Shown piece by piece: positions 48,270 through 58,041 of a DNA stretch of 64,000 bases. The stretch comes from Rhodanobacter sp. Root480. Its GTDB lineage: Bacteria > Pseudomonadota > Gammaproteobacteria > Xanthomonadales > Rhodanobacteraceae. Both the position numbers and the translations under genes were made by a program. The DNA is taken from assembly GCF_001426645.1 (NCBI RefSeq), contig NZ_LMEX01000001.1, positions 882,755 to 946,754 on the forward strand. Reading direction: 5' to 3'. Every line of letters starts with the position of its first letter. The first letter of the stretch is position 1. Under the pieces are notes generated by a model that ran no database searches, was not told where the DNA came from, and saw nothing but the letters and a program-made list of their open reading frames with translations.

Positions 48270-49507
48270 AGTGGCGCCTTCGCTTGATGATGCTTTTCCA
48301 ATACGCGATCTGGGGTGCGTGGTACGTCACCGTGGGCACCTGGCTGGGCCAGACGCTGCATTTCAGCGGCACGGAGATCGGCGCCATCGCCGGCACCACG
48401 GCGATCGGCGCGATGATCTCGCCGCTGTTCGCCGGCCTGTTGGCGGACCGCTGGTTCGACACCCGCCGCGTGCTGGTCGCCCTGCAGGTGCTGGGTGCCG
48501 CGCTGCTGGTGTTCGCGGCGCAACAGCAGGCATTCGGCGTGCTCTACGTCACGCTGCTGCTCTACAGCCTCTGCTACATGCCGACCCTGGCGCTGACGAC
48601 CTCGCTGGCGATGCGGCACATCGATGATCCGCGCGAGGAGTTCGGCGCCATCCGTGTGTTCGGCTCGATCGGCTGGATCGTGGTCGGCCTGGTCGTCGGC
48701 GCCGCCGGCATCGAGGCCACCGCATCGCCGCTGTATTTGGCGGCCGGGCTGTCGCTGGCGATGGCGGGCTATTGCCTCACCCTTCCCGCCACCCCGCCGC
48801 TGGCCGGCAACAAGCGTTTCGAGCTGCGCCAGGCGCTGCCGCTGGAAGCCCTGCATCTGCTGCGTGGGCGCTCGATGGCGGTGTTCGCCCTCGCCTCGTT
48901 CCTGATCTGCATCCCGCTGCAGTTCTATTACGCGTTCACCAACCTGTTTCTCAACGAAGTGGGCGTGGTCAACGCGGCCGGCAAGATGACCGGCGGGCAG
49001 ATGTCGGAAATCCTCTGCATGCTGCTGATCCCCTGGTTCTTCCGCCGCCTGGGCGTGAAGTACATGCTGGCAGTAGGCATGCTGGCCTGGGTAGTGCGCT
49101 ACGTGATGTTCGCCTTCGGCACACCGGACGAGCTGATGTGGATGTTGTGGCTGGGCATCATTCTGCACGGCATCTGCTTCGACTTTTTCTTCGTGGTCGG
49201 CCAGATCTACATCGACCGCGAGGCGCCGCCCGCCCTGCGCGCGGCCACCCAGGGCCTGATCACCTTCATCACCTATGGCCTGGGCATGTTCGTGGGTTCG
49301 TGGTTGTCCGGGCTGGCCGTCGATGCCTATGCCGCGACGGACGCCCAGGGCACCGTCGCGCATCAATGGCGTCCGATCTGGCTGACCGCCGCCGGCTTCG
49401 CCGCCGCCGTGCTGGTGCTGTTCGTGCTGCTGTTCAAGGACCGCGAACGCGCCGCGGACCCCGACCTTTCCCACCTCGACCTGGCCACCCGGGAGAAAAC
49501 CCCATGA
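48266..49507 (+). CDS. MFS sugar/nucleoside transporter (NupG-like)
   Basis: A 413-residue twelve-helix transporter of the nucleoside:H+ symporter branch of the major facilitator superfamily. Early motif MLFQYAIWGAWYVTVGTWL and GTTAIGAMISPLFAGLLADRWF (the loop 2-3 signature), then RVFGSIGWIVVGLVVG, and HGICFDFFFVVGQIYIDREA in the second half. Transporters of this type are repeatedly found beside Gfo/Idh/MocA and isomerase genes. It probably imports a keto-sugar or glycoside released in the periplasm. Four-base overlaps connect it with both neighbours. Confidence 0.88.
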   Translation: MKWRLRLMMLFQYAIWGAWYVTVGTWLGQTLHFSGTEIGAIAGTTAIGAMISPLFAGLLADRWFDTRRVLVALQVLGAALLVFAAQQQAFGVLYVTLLLYSLCYMPTLALTTSLAMRHIDDPREEFGAIRVFGSIGWIVVGLVVGAAGIEATASPLYLAAGLSLAMAGYCLTLPATPPLAGNKRFELRQALPLEALHLLRGRSMAVFALASFLICIPLQFYYAFTNLFLNEVGVVNAAGKMTGGQMSEILCMLLIPWFFRRLGVKYMLAVGMLAWVVRYVMFAFGTPDELMWMLWLGIILHGICFDFFFVVGQIYIDREAPPALRAATQGLITFITYGLGMFVGSWLSGLAVDAYAATDAQGTVAHQWRPIWLTAAGFAAAVLVLFVLLFKDRERAADPDLSHLDLATREKTP

Positions 49508-50394
49508 CGATGACCCGCAGGCAGTTCCTGTCCCGCTCGGCGCTTTGCGGCACCGCTGCATTTCTGGCCACCAGCACCGCCGGCAGGGCATTCGCCGCCG
49601 CCGCGCAGGGCAAGCCGATGGGCATCCAGCTCTACATGATCCTCAAGGCCTATCAGGACGATCCGGTCGGCGCGCTGAAAACACTCAAGGAAATCGGCTA
49701 CACCGAGATCGAGGCCATCATCACCAGCACCGCCGCCACCCTGCGCGGCCAGCTGGACGCCACCGGCCTGCGCTGCCCCAGCCTGCACTTCGACGGCATC
49801 GGTTTCGAGCCGGGCATCGAGGCGGCGCACACGCTGGGCGCGCAGTACATCGTCAGCAGCATGCTGCCGGCGATCATGCAGAAAGAGCTGGCCGCCAAGG
49901 GCAAGCATGGCGAGCAGGACTATTCACTCGACGGCGCCAAACGCACCGCGGAATACGCCAATCGCCTGGGCGAAAAAGCGAAGCAGGCGGGCCTGCAGTA
50001 TGCGTATCACAACCACCACCTGGAATTTTCCGATGTGGGCGGCGGCCAGACGTTCTACGACGTGCTGCTGAAGGAAACCCGGCACGACCTGGTGAAGTTC
50101 GAACTGGACTGCGGCTGGGTCCACGTCGGCGGCAAGAACCCCGCGGATTACTTCAAGGCCAACCCCGGCCGCATGCCGCTGATGCACGCCAAGGATTTCC
50201 TGCCCGGCGCCGGCAACGGGAACTACCCGGGTTCCGAACTGGGCCGCGGCACGCTCGACTACCAGCCGATCATGGCCGCGGCGGACAGCGCCGGGTTGAA
50301 GCATTGCTTCGTCGAGCAGGAAGGCCCGTTCTCGCGCATCAGCCAGCTCGACGCCGCGCGCATCGACTACGACTACCTGCGTCCGTGGCGCTGA
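49504..50394 (+). CDS. Tat-exported TIM-barrel sugar isomerase/epimerase-like protein (1)
   Basis: A 296-residue protein of the AP endonuclease 2-like sugar isomerase/epimerase superfamily. The N-terminus is a Tat signal (MTMTRRQFLSRSALCGTAA ... AFAAA), so it folds in the cytoplasm, perhaps with its metal, and is exported. Barrel motifs: MGIQLYMILKAYQDD, YAYHNHHLEFSDVG (metal Glu), VKFELDCGWVHVGG (Asp), PLMHAKDFLPG (His) and CFVEQEGPF (Glu), so a full metal site is plausible. In this setting a 3-keto-sugar epimerase or eliminase role is inferred. It overlaps the transporter gene by four bases. Confidence 0.85.
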   Translation: MTMTRRQFLSRSALCGTAAFLATSTAGRAFAAAAQGKPMGIQLYMILKAYQDDPVGALKTLKEIGYTEIEAIITSTAATLRGQLDATGLRCPSLHFDGIGFEPGIEAAHTLGAQYIVSSMLPAIMQKELAAKGKHGEQDYSLDGAKRTAEYANRLGEKAKQAGLQYAYHNHHLEFSDVGGGQTFYDVLLKETRHDLVKFELDCGWVHVGGKNPADYFKANPGRMPLMHAKDFLPGAGNGNYPGSELGRGTLDYQPIMAAADSAGLKHCFVEQEGPFSRISQLDAARIDYDYLRPWR

Positions 50395-50436
50395 GCGCCC
50401 ACCTTTCCGTCTGATCGCCTTTTCCCCGGGGGCTCC

Positions 50437-52128
50437 ATGAACAACCACATCTACGACGCCATCGTCATCGGCACCGGCATCAGCGGCGGCTGGGCCGCCA
50501 AGGAACTGACCGAGAAAGGACTCAAGACCCTGGTACTGGACCGCGGCCGCATGGTCGAGCACGGCGACTACCCCACGGCGATGAAGGCACCGTGGGAGCT
50601 GCCCTACGCCGACGAGCCCACGCAGGAAGATATCCGCCGACATCCGGTCCACACGCGCCCCTCCTTCTACGGCATCAAGCAATCCACCAAGCACTGGTTC
50701 GTCGACGACCTCGACAACCCGTACGAGGAAACCAGGCCGTTCGACTGGTTCCGCGGCTACCAGGTCGGCGGCCGCTCGCTGATGTGGGGCCGGCAGAGCT
50801 ACCGCTTCAGCCCGATGGATTTCGAGGCCAACGGCAAGGATGGCGTGGGCGTGGACTGGCCCATCCGCTATGACGACCTGGCGCCCTGGTACGACTACGT
50901 CGAGGAGTTCATCGGCGTCAGCGGCGACACCGATCATCTGGCGCAACTGCCCGATGGCCAGTACCTGCCGCCGATGGAGCTCAACGCCGTCGAGAAGGAC
51001 TTCCGCGAGAAGCTGGCCAGCAAGCTGGGGCGCAGGCTGATCATCGGCCGCACCGCCAACCTGTCCGCGCCGCTGAAGCACGACAAGAGCCCGCAACGCG
51101 CGCCCTGCCAATACCGCAACCTGTGCATGCGCGGCTGCCCGTACGGCGCCTATTTCAGCAGCAACTCGTCCACCCTGCCCTCGGCCCAGCGCACCGGCAA
51201 CATGACCATGGTGGCCAACGCCATCGTGCACGAGCTGATCTACGACAACGCCAAGGGCAAGGCCACCGGCGTGCGCGTATTGAATGCCGAAACCGGCCAG
51301 CAGACCGACTACTTCGCGCGCATCATCTTCGTCTGCGCCTCCACCTTCGGCACCGCGCACCTGCTGCTCAACTCCACCTCCAGCCGCTTCCCCAACGGCT
51401 TCGGCAACGACAGCGGCGAGGTGGGCCACAACATCATGGACCATGTGTTCGGCAGCGGTGCCGGCGCCCTGGTGGATGGCCACGAGGACCGCTACTACAC
51501 CGGCCGTCGCCCCAATGGTTTCTACATCCCCCGCTACCGCAACATCGGCAGCGACAAGCGCGACTACCTGCGCGGCTTCGGTTACCAGGGTGGCGCCAGC
51601 CGCCAGGACTGGACGCGACTGGTCGACCAACCGTTGCTTGGCGACGAGCTGAAACGCGCGGCCGAGGCGCCGGGCCCCTGGCGCATCGGGATGACCGGCT
51701 TCGGCGAGATGCTGCCGTCGCACAGCAACCACGTCACCCTGGATCGCAACCGCAAGGACAAATACGGCCTTCCCCTGCTCAACTTCGACGCCGCCCACGG
51801 CGAGAACGAAGTCCGCATGGAGAAGGACATCATGAACGACGCCGCCGAGATGCTCAGTGCCGCCGGCTACCGCAACGTGACGCCCTACAAGACCAAGGCG
51901 AACGTGGGTGCCGGCATCCACGAAATGGGCACCGCGCGCATGGGCCGCGACCCGAAGACCTCGGTGCTCAATGGCTGGAACCAGATGCACGCCTGCAAGA
52001 ACGTCTTCGTCACCGACGGCTCCTGCATGGCCTCGTCCGCCTGCCAGAACCCGTCGCTGACCTACATGGCGCTGACGGCACGCGCGGCCAACCATGCCGT
52101 GGAAGAACTGAAGCGCGGCAACGTCTGA
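50437..52128 (+). CDS. Fe-S GMC sugar dehydrogenase, large catalytic subunit
   Basis: A 563-residue GMC flavoprotein of the bacterial FAD-glucose dehydrogenase / fructose dehydrogenase / LacA class. FAD motif VIGTGISGGWAAKELTEKG at 10-28. Three cysteines C224-x5-C230-x3-C234 (CQYRNLCMRGCPYGAYF) correspond to the [3Fe-4S] ligands of that class. The active-site region is GAGIHEMGTARMG (H495) and ACQNPSLTYMAL. It has no signal peptide and would ride on the Tat signal of the next gene's product. Homologues oxidise the C3 hydroxyl of glucosides or disaccharides, or C1 of glucose. The start is preceded by GGGGG. Confidence 0.88.
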   Translation: MNNHIYDAIVIGTGISGGWAAKELTEKGLKTLVLDRGRMVEHGDYPTAMKAPWELPYADEPTQEDIRRHPVHTRPSFYGIKQSTKHWFVDDLDNPYEETRPFDWFRGYQVGGRSLMWGRQSYRFSPMDFEANGKDGVGVDWPIRYDDLAPWYDYVEEFIGVSGDTDHLAQLPDGQYLPPMELNAVEKDFREKLASKLGRRLIIGRTANLSAPLKHDKSPQRAPCQYRNLCMRGCPYGAYFSSNSSTLPSAQRTGNMTMVANAIVHELIYDNAKGKATGVRVLNAETGQQTDYFARIIFVCASTFGTAHLLLNSTSSRFPNGFGNDSGEVGHNIMDHVFGSGAGALVDGHEDRYYTGRRPNGFYIPRYRNIGSDKRDYLRGFGYQGGASRQDWTRLVDQPLLGDELKRAAEAPGPWRIGMTGFGEMLPSHSNHVTLDRNRKDKYGLPLLNFDAAHGENEVRMEKDIMNDAAEMLSAAGYRNVTPYKTKANVGAGIHEMGTARMGRDPKTSVLNGWNQMHACKNVFVTDGSCMASSACQNPSLTYMALTARAANHAVEELKRGNV

Positions 52129-52139
52129 GGAGAAACGCC

Positions 52140-52727
52140 ATGAATCGTCGCGAATGGTTGAAGTGCATGTCCGCGCTGGCGCTCAGCGCGGCAGGCGCGC
52201 CGTTGCTGGCCGTATTCGATGCGCATGCCGCCGCGCAAAAACCCGCCATCGGCCCCCGTTTTTTCAGCCCGCCGCAAGCGGACGTGGTGGCCGCCGTGGT
52301 CGACATCATCATCCCGCGCACCGATACCCCCGGCGCGCTGGACGCGGGCGTGCCGCGTTTCATCGCGCAGATGTTCCGGGACGTGTATTCCAAGGCGGAA
52401 CAAGCGCGCTACCTGGGCGCACTGGCCGCATTTGAGCGCGCGGGCGGCACGCCGTTCCTGCAACTCGACGCCGCGCAGCGCAAGGCGCTGGTCACCCGGC
52501 TGCATGGCGAGGCGCTCGCCAGCGGCCGCCACATCGACCACAACTCCGCCGCGGCCTTCGTGCTGATGAGCAAGAAGCTGGCGATGCTGGGTTACTTCAT
52601 GTCCGAACCCGGCTGCACGCAGGTGCTGCAGTACGTGGCCGTCCCCGGCGGCTACCAGGCCGATGTGCCCTTGTCCAAGGCGGGCAATGGCCGCGCCTGG
52701 GCTGTCGAAACCGTCTTGAGGCTCTGA
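52140..52727 (+). CDS. Small subunit of the GMC dehydrogenase (gluconate 2-dehydrogenase subunit 3 family)
   Basis: A 195-residue Tat-exported chaperone/subunit. The twin-arginine signal is MNRREWLKCMSALALSAAG, cut after AHA. The mature part has VVDIIIPRTDTPGALDAGVP, a signature of the family that accompanies FAD-dependent glucose, gluconate, fructose and lactose dehydrogenases (LacC-like). It is needed for folding and export of the catalytic subunit, which lies 11 bp upstream. An AGGAG ribosome site precedes the ATG. The cytochrome c subunit that normally completes such complexes is not in the window. Confidence 0.88.
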   Translation: MNRREWLKCMSALALSAAGAPLLAVFDAHAAAQKPAIGPRFFSPPQADVVAAVVDIIIPRTDTPGALDAGVPRFIAQMFRDVYSKAEQARYLGALAAFERAGGTPFLQLDAAQRKALVTRLHGEALASGRHIDHNSAAAFVLMSKKLAMLGYFMSEPGCTQVLQYVAVPGGYQADVPLSKAGNGRAWAVETVLRL

Positions 52728-52730
52728 CCC

Positions 52731-53792
52731 ATGAAAACACTCAAAGGCCCGGGCATCTTCCTGGCGCAATACGCGGGCAACTCCGCACCGTTCGACACCT
52801 TGCCCAACATCGCCCGCTGGGCGTCGTCGCTGGGTTTTGTCGGTGTGCAGATCCCCTCCAACGACACCCGCCTGTTCGACCTGGAGCAGGCCGCCGCCAG
52901 CAAGACGTATTGCGACGATATCGCCGGCATGCTGGCCGAACACGGGCTGGCAGTGACCGAGCTGTCCACGCATCTGCAGGGGCAGCTCGTGGCATCGCAC
53001 CCGGCCTACGACGCATTGTTCGACGGCTTCGCCCCGCCCGCGCTGCGTGGCAACGTGGTCGGGCGCCAGGCGTGGGCGGTTGAGCAGCTCAAGCTGGCGG
53101 CGAAAGCCAGCAAGCACCTCGGCCTCACCGCGCACGCCACCTTCTCCGGCGCGCTGGCCTGGCATCTGTTCTATCCGTGGCCGCAACGTCCGGCCGGCTT
53201 GATCGAGCAGGCGTTTGCGGAACTGGGCAAGCGCTGGCGTCCAATCCTCGACGCGTTCGACGACGCTGGTGTGGACGTCTGTTTCGAACTGCATCCGGGC
53301 GAGGACCTGCACGACGGCGCCACGTTCGAGCGCTTCCTCGATGCGGTGGACCAGCATCCGCGCGCCAACATCCTCTACGACCCCAGCCACATGGTGCTGC
53401 AGCAGCTGGACTATCTCGCCTTCATCGACCTCTATCACGAGCGCATCCGCGCCTTCCACGTGAAGGACGCCGAGTTCCGCCCCAACGGCCGCTCGGGCGT
53501 CTATGGCGGCTACCAGAGCTGGATCGACCGCCCCGGCCGTTTCCGCTCGTTGGGCGACGGGCAGATCGACTTCCGCTCGATCTTCAGCAAGTTCGCGCAA
53601 TACGGCTACCCGGGCTGGGCCGTACTGGAATGGGAGTGCTGCATCAAGGACGCCGAGCAAGGCGCGGCCGAAGGCGCGACGTTCATCCGCGAACACATCA
53701 TCAAGGTCACCGGGCGCGCATTCGATGACTTCGCCGCAACCGGCGCCGACGCGGCGTTCAATCGCCGCGTGCTGGGGATGGACGCGTCATGA
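52731..53792 (+). CDS. Cytoplasmic TIM-barrel sugar isomerase/epimerase-like protein (2)
   Basis: A 353-residue protein of the same superfamily without any signal peptide. Metal-site motifs are VDVCFELHPGEDLHDG (Glu), NILYDPSHMVLQQLDY (Asp, His), IRAFHVKDAEFRPNG (His) and AVLEWECC (Glu). Its N-terminus LKGPGIFLAQYAGNSAPF differs from the two exported barrels. The lack of a signal places it with the Gfo/Idh/MocA oxidoreductase in the cytoplasm, where it may isomerise the imported 3-keto-sugar before reduction; this is inference from location and gene company. The next gene overlaps by four bases. Confidence 0.85.
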   Translation: MKTLKGPGIFLAQYAGNSAPFDTLPNIARWASSLGFVGVQIPSNDTRLFDLEQAAASKTYCDDIAGMLAEHGLAVTELSTHLQGQLVASHPAYDALFDGFAPPALRGNVVGRQAWAVEQLKLAAKASKHLGLTAHATFSGALAWHLFYPWPQRPAGLIEQAFAELGKRWRPILDAFDDAGVDVCFELHPGEDLHDGATFERFLDAVDQHPRANILYDPSHMVLQQLDYLAFIDLYHERIRAFHVKDAEFRPNGRSGVYGGYQSWIDRPGRFRSLGDGQIDFRSIFSKFAQYGYPGWAVLEWECCIKDAEQGAAEGATFIREHIIKVTGRAFDDFAATGADAAFNRRVLGMDAS

Positions 53793-54691
53793 CCGCCAGC
53801 GGCATCACCCGTCGCGATGCGCTGGCCTGGCTCGGCACTACCATCACGGCGCTGGGCGCCGCGCCATGGCTGGCCGCATCGGCCGACAGCGGGTCGCGCC
53901 CGCCCCGGTCGCAAAAGATGACGCCAGGGCGCCTGAAGCAGTCGCTGAGCCGCTGGACCTCGCAGGCGCCGCTGCCGGAATTGTGCCGGCGGCTCAAGGG
54001 AATCGGTTTTGCCGGCGTCGATCTGGTCTACGCGGACGAATGGGCGGTGGTCAACGACAGCGGCCTGGCCGTCACCATGGGCTACCCCGCCAAGCGCGAC
54101 AATTTCCTCACCATGGGTTTCAACAACCCGGCCCATCACGCCGTGCTGCTGAAGGAACTGGAAGCCGCCATCCCGCTGGCCAAGCGCGCGGGCGTGACCA
54201 ACCTGATCACGATGTTCGGCAACCGCCAGCCGGGCATCGATGAAGGCCACGCCATCGACAACTGCGTCGCCGGGCTTTCGAAGATCGCGCCGTATGCGGC
54301 CGAGCACGGCATCACGATCTGCGTGGAGCTACTGAACAGCAAGGTCGACCACCCCGGCTACCAGGGCGACAGCACGCGCTTCGGCGTGGCCGTGATGAAG
54401 GGCGTCGACTCACCCCACGTGAAGCTGCTCTACGACATCTACCACATGCAGATCATGGAGGGCGACGTGATCCGCACGATCCGCGACAACATCGCGTGGA
54501 TCGGCCATTTCCACACCGCCGGCGTGCCGGGCCGCCACGAGATCGACGACACCCAGGAGCTCAACTACCACGCCATCGCCAAGGCGATCGCGGATCTGGG
54601 CTTCGACGGCTATCTCGCGCACGAATTCGTGCCGGCAGGGCCCGACCCGTTCGCCGCCTTCGCCGAGGCGGTCAGGGTGTGTACGGTCTGA
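53789..54691 (+). CDS. Tat-exported TIM-barrel protein, hydroxypyruvate-isomerase-like (3)
   Basis: A 300-residue barrel protein with an N-terminal Tat-type signal ([19 protein letters not shown], residues 5-23). Downstream, [47 protein letters not shown] and [10 protein letters not shown] supply the Glu-Asp-His-Glu metal set and the [10 protein letters not shown] loop typical of hydroxypyruvate isomerase relatives. Exported members of this family next to DUF1080 and GMC genes likely handle keto-sugars in the periplasm, not hydroxypyruvate. It overlaps the preceding gene (ATGA). Confidence 0.85.
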   Translation: MTASGITRRDALAWLGTTITALGAAPWLAASADSGSRPPRSQKMTPGRLKQSLSRWTSQAPLPELCRRLKGIGFAGVDLVYADEWAVVNDSGLAVTMGYPAKRDNFLTMGFNNPAHHAVLLKELEAAIPLAKRAGVTNLITMFGNRQPGIDEGHAIDNCVAGLSKIAPYAAEHGITICVELLNSKVDHPGYQGDSTRFGVAVMKGVDSPHVKLLYDIYHMQIMEGDVIRTIRDNIAWIGHFHTAGVPGRHEIDDTQELNYHAIAKAIADLGFDGYLAHEFVPAGPDPFAAFAEAVRVCTV

Positions 54692-54714
54692 CTTCCCCAG
54701 TTTCGGAGCTGCCC

Positions 54715-55497
54715 ATGACTTGGCGAACCGTGTTGATCTTCACCGCGCTGGCTACCGCCGCACCCTCTTTCGCCACTACCGCGGATCACCCGCCGACCGA
54801 TCCCAAGGCCACCGAACAATGGCAGCCGGTGCCGAAGCTGGTGACACCGGGCGAGCACGACGCCGCACCGCCCTCGGATGCGATCGTGCTGTTCGACGGC
54901 CGCAACCTCGATCGATGGGAATCGGTCGACGACCATTCGCCGGCCCGCTGGAAAGTCCACGATGGCGTGCTGACGGTCAACAAGAACGCCGGCAACATCC
55001 AGACCCGGCAGCGGTTCAAGAACTATCAGCTGCACCTGGAATGGCAGGTGCCGGCGGATATCGCCGGCGAAGGCCAGGCGCGCGGCAACAGCGGCCTGTT
55101 CCTGGCCTCGACCGGGCCGGGCGACGCGGGCTACGAACTGCAAATCATGGATTCGTGGAAAAACCCCACCTACGTCAATGGCCAGGCCGCCAGCGTCTAC
55201 AAACAGACGCCGCCGCTGGTGAACGCCATGCGTCCGCCGGGCGCATGGCAAACCTACGACGTCATCTGGACAGCACCGGTGTTCGCCGCCGACGGCACGC
55301 TCACCGCGCCGGCCTACGTCACCGTGCTTCACAACGGCGTGCTGGTGCAAAACCACACCGCGCTGACCGGCGAAACCGTCTACATCGGCAAGCCGGCCTA
55401 CACGCCGTATACCGACGCGCCGATCAAGCTGCAGGCGCACGGCGATCCCTCGCTGCCCATCAGCTTCCGCAATATCTGGGTGCGTCCGCTGGATTGA
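54715..55497 (+). CDS. Secreted DUF1080 protein, 3-keto-glycoside hydrolase family
   Basis: A 260-residue protein with a Sec signal ([15 protein letters not shown]). The rest is a concanavalin-like sandwich of the DUF1080 / 3-keto-disaccharide hydrolase family: [96 protein letters not shown] and [11 protein letters not shown]. Family members cleave disaccharides or glycosides already oxidised at C3. It is the last gene of the operon, in the compartment where the GMC enzyme acts. GGAG precedes the ATG. Confidence 0.9.
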   Translation: MTWRTVLIFTALATAAPSFATTADHPPTDPKATEQWQPVPKLVTPGEHDAAPPSDAIVLFDGRNLDRWESVDDHSPARWKVHDGVLTVNKNAGNIQTRQRFKNYQLHLEWQVPADIAGEGQARGNSGLFLASTGPGDAGYELQIMDSWKNPTYVNGQAASVYKQTPPLVNAMRPPGAWQTYDVIWTAPVFAADGTLTAPAYVTVLHNGVLVQNHTALTGETVYIGKPAYTPYTDAPIKLQAHGDPSLPISFRNIWVRPLD

Positions 55498-55601
55498 GCG
55501 GTCGTTGCGGCCGCGTAGCGCCGCACAACGAAAAGCGAACAGCCCCAACGGCCGCAGTGTTTATACTCGGCCGCTTCGCATGCGACAGGAACACACGCAC
55601 C

Positions 55602-56524
<923 letters not shown>

Positions 56525-56528
<4 letters not shown>

Positions 56529-57292
56529 AGTTCAACTGGCATGGCATGGGCGCGATCTACCGCTTCGAGATGGCCCGCACCCGCCGCACGCTGCTGCAGA
56601 GCATCGTCTCGCCGGTGATCTCCACCACGCTGTATTTCGTGGTGTTCGGCGCGGCAATGGGTTCGCACATGGGCGGCATCGATGGCGTCAGCTACGGCGC
56701 CTACATCGTGCCCGGGCTGATCATGCTGTCGCTGCTGACGCAGAGCATCTCCAACGCCTCGTTCGGCATCTACTTCCCCAAGTTCACCGGCACCATCTAC
56801 GAGATCCTTTCCGCGCCGGTGTCGTACCTGGAGATCCTGGGCGGCTACGTGGGCGCGGCTGCCAGCAAGTCGGTGCTGCTGGGCTTGATCATCCTGGCCA
56901 CCGCACGGCTGTTCGTGGACTTCGACGTCGCCCATCCGGTCTGGATGGTGGCGTTCCTGATCCTCACCTCGGTGACCTTCAGCCTGTTCGGTTTCATCAT
57001 CGGCATCTGGGCCGACGGCTTCGAGAAACTGCAGCTCGTGCCGCTGCTGATCGTCACCCCGCTGACCTTCCTGGGCGGCAGCTTCTACTCGATCCACATC
57101 CTGCCGCCGCTATGGCAGAAGATCAGTCTGTTCAATCCGGTGGTCTACCTGATCAGCGGCTTCCGCTGGGCGTTTTACGGCGTATCGGACGTCAGCGTGG
57201 AAATCAGCATGGGCATGACGCTGCTGTTCCTGACGGCCTGCCTGGCCGGGGTGTGGTGGATATTCCGCACGGGGTATCGGTTGAAGGCCTGA
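56525..57292 (+). CDS. yadH: ABC-2 type permease, YadH type
   Basis: A 255-residue membrane protein with six helices. [91 protein letters not shown] and [16 protein letters not shown] match the YadH/NodJ/DrrB class that pairs with YadG-type ATPases for export. It starts inside the last codons of the ATPase gene (ATGA). Confidence 0.9.
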
Positions 57293-57361
57293 AACGCGGG
57301 ACCAGGCACAAGCTGACGCCGGTCTCGACACAAGCGGCAACAACGAAATGCCATCGGGTGT

Positions 57362-57658
57362 TCAACGCCGGTCCGACGTGTGCGCGGCGACGAAGCTGCG
57401 CAGCACGTCGTTGATCCGCGTCTGGTAACCCGCCCCCCCGTCCTTGAAGTAATCAAGCACGTCCCGGTCGATGCGCAGGGTCACCTGCGCCTTTGGCTCG
57501 GCGCGCGCGGGACGATGCGCCGCCCAGAACGCAGGCGACAGCGCCGGAATGTCGCTGTAGTCGATGGCCTCATCCGGCATGTCCGCGACGGCTTGCATGC
57601 GTTTGCGTTGCGCGGTGGCGAGCGGCTTAGGGTGTTTGGGATCAATTTTGTACTTCAT
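57362..57658 (-). CDS. brnA: BrnA-type antitoxin
   Basis: A 98-residue antitoxin. The N-terminal half is basic (MKYKIDPKHPKPLATAQRKR); the C-terminal half is a ribbon-helix-helix domain (AQVTLRIDRDVLDYFKDGGAGYQTRINDVLRSFV) that in the family binds DNA and neutralises the toxin. Its ATG overlaps the 3' end of brnT by 17 bases, so it is translated from the same message, with the toxin first, as usual for this system. Confidence 0.9.
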   Translation of the reverse strand: MKYKIDPKHPKPLATAQRKRMQAVADMPDEAIDYSDIPALSPAFWAAHRPARAEPKAQVTLRIDRDVLDYFKDGGAGYQTRINDVLRSFVAAHTSDRR

Positions 57659-57926
57659 GATAAATCGCTCGCTCGTAAGCGTTGGCCTTGCGGGCCGAAA
57701 TGATGCGTGTGACCTCGCCGTGGACACCACGCACGGCGTGCACTACCACCAGCAGCACGGGATCCACCGAGCCGATGCTCAGCCAACGCTCCTCTCCGTA
57801 CTCCTCGCGATCATCGAGCATGTCGATGCGGCCCGGATCGAGAAACACGCGTGCAGCCTCTTCAAACGCGATGCCGTGCTTGCGCAGATTCAAAGCCGCT
57901 TTGGCATCATCCCACTCGAAGTCCAT
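57642..57926 (-). CDS. brnT: BrnT-type toxin (RelE-fold RNase)
   Basis: A 94-residue ribonuclease toxin of the BrnT family. It shows the full family wording: MDFEWDDAKAALNLRKHGIAFEEA, VFLDPGRIDMLDDREEYGEERW, LVVVHAVRGVHGEVTRIISARKA and YERAIYHEV. BrnT cuts RNA and stops translation under stress. The ATG at 57926 is the conserved start; a TTG ten codons upstream is inside the inverted repeat. The gene lies directly downstream of a perfect 18-bp inverted repeat. Confidence 0.9.
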   Translation of the reverse strand: MDFEWDDAKAALNLRKHGIAFEEAARVFLDPGRIDMLDDREEYGEERWLSIGSVDPVLLVVVHAVRGVHGEVTRIISARKANAYERAIYHEVQN

Positions 57927-57935
57927 TCCTTGGGC

Positions 57936-57976
57936 CCCATCATATGTAACTACCAAATGTAGTTACATATGATGGG
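57936..57976. promoter_or_regulatory. Perfect 18-bp inverted repeat upstream of brnTA
   Basis: Arms CCCATCATATGTAACTAC (57936-57953) and its exact complement (57959-57976) flank CAAAT. The repeat ends nine bases before the brnT start and about 65 bp from the marR stop. It could be the BrnA/BrnT operator, with TACATAT as a -10 element on the minus strand, or a hairpin in the brnT leader. Confidence 0.7.
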
Positions 57977-58041
57977 GGAGTCAAACCCGGAGCATCGCTT
58001 TGTCACCCCGGTAAAAACCCACGCGCCGGCTCGCGATATGA

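Noticed and set aside
49924-52095. 723-residue open frame opposite the GMC dehydrogenase
   Set aside because: Antisense shadow of a gene with clear FAD and Fe-S motifs; no ribosome site or recognisable domain.
57936-57976. Rho-independent terminator of marR
   Set aside because: The stem is AT-rich with no T-tract, and it is positioned against the brnT start; a regulatory role is preferred, though some termination cannot be excluded.
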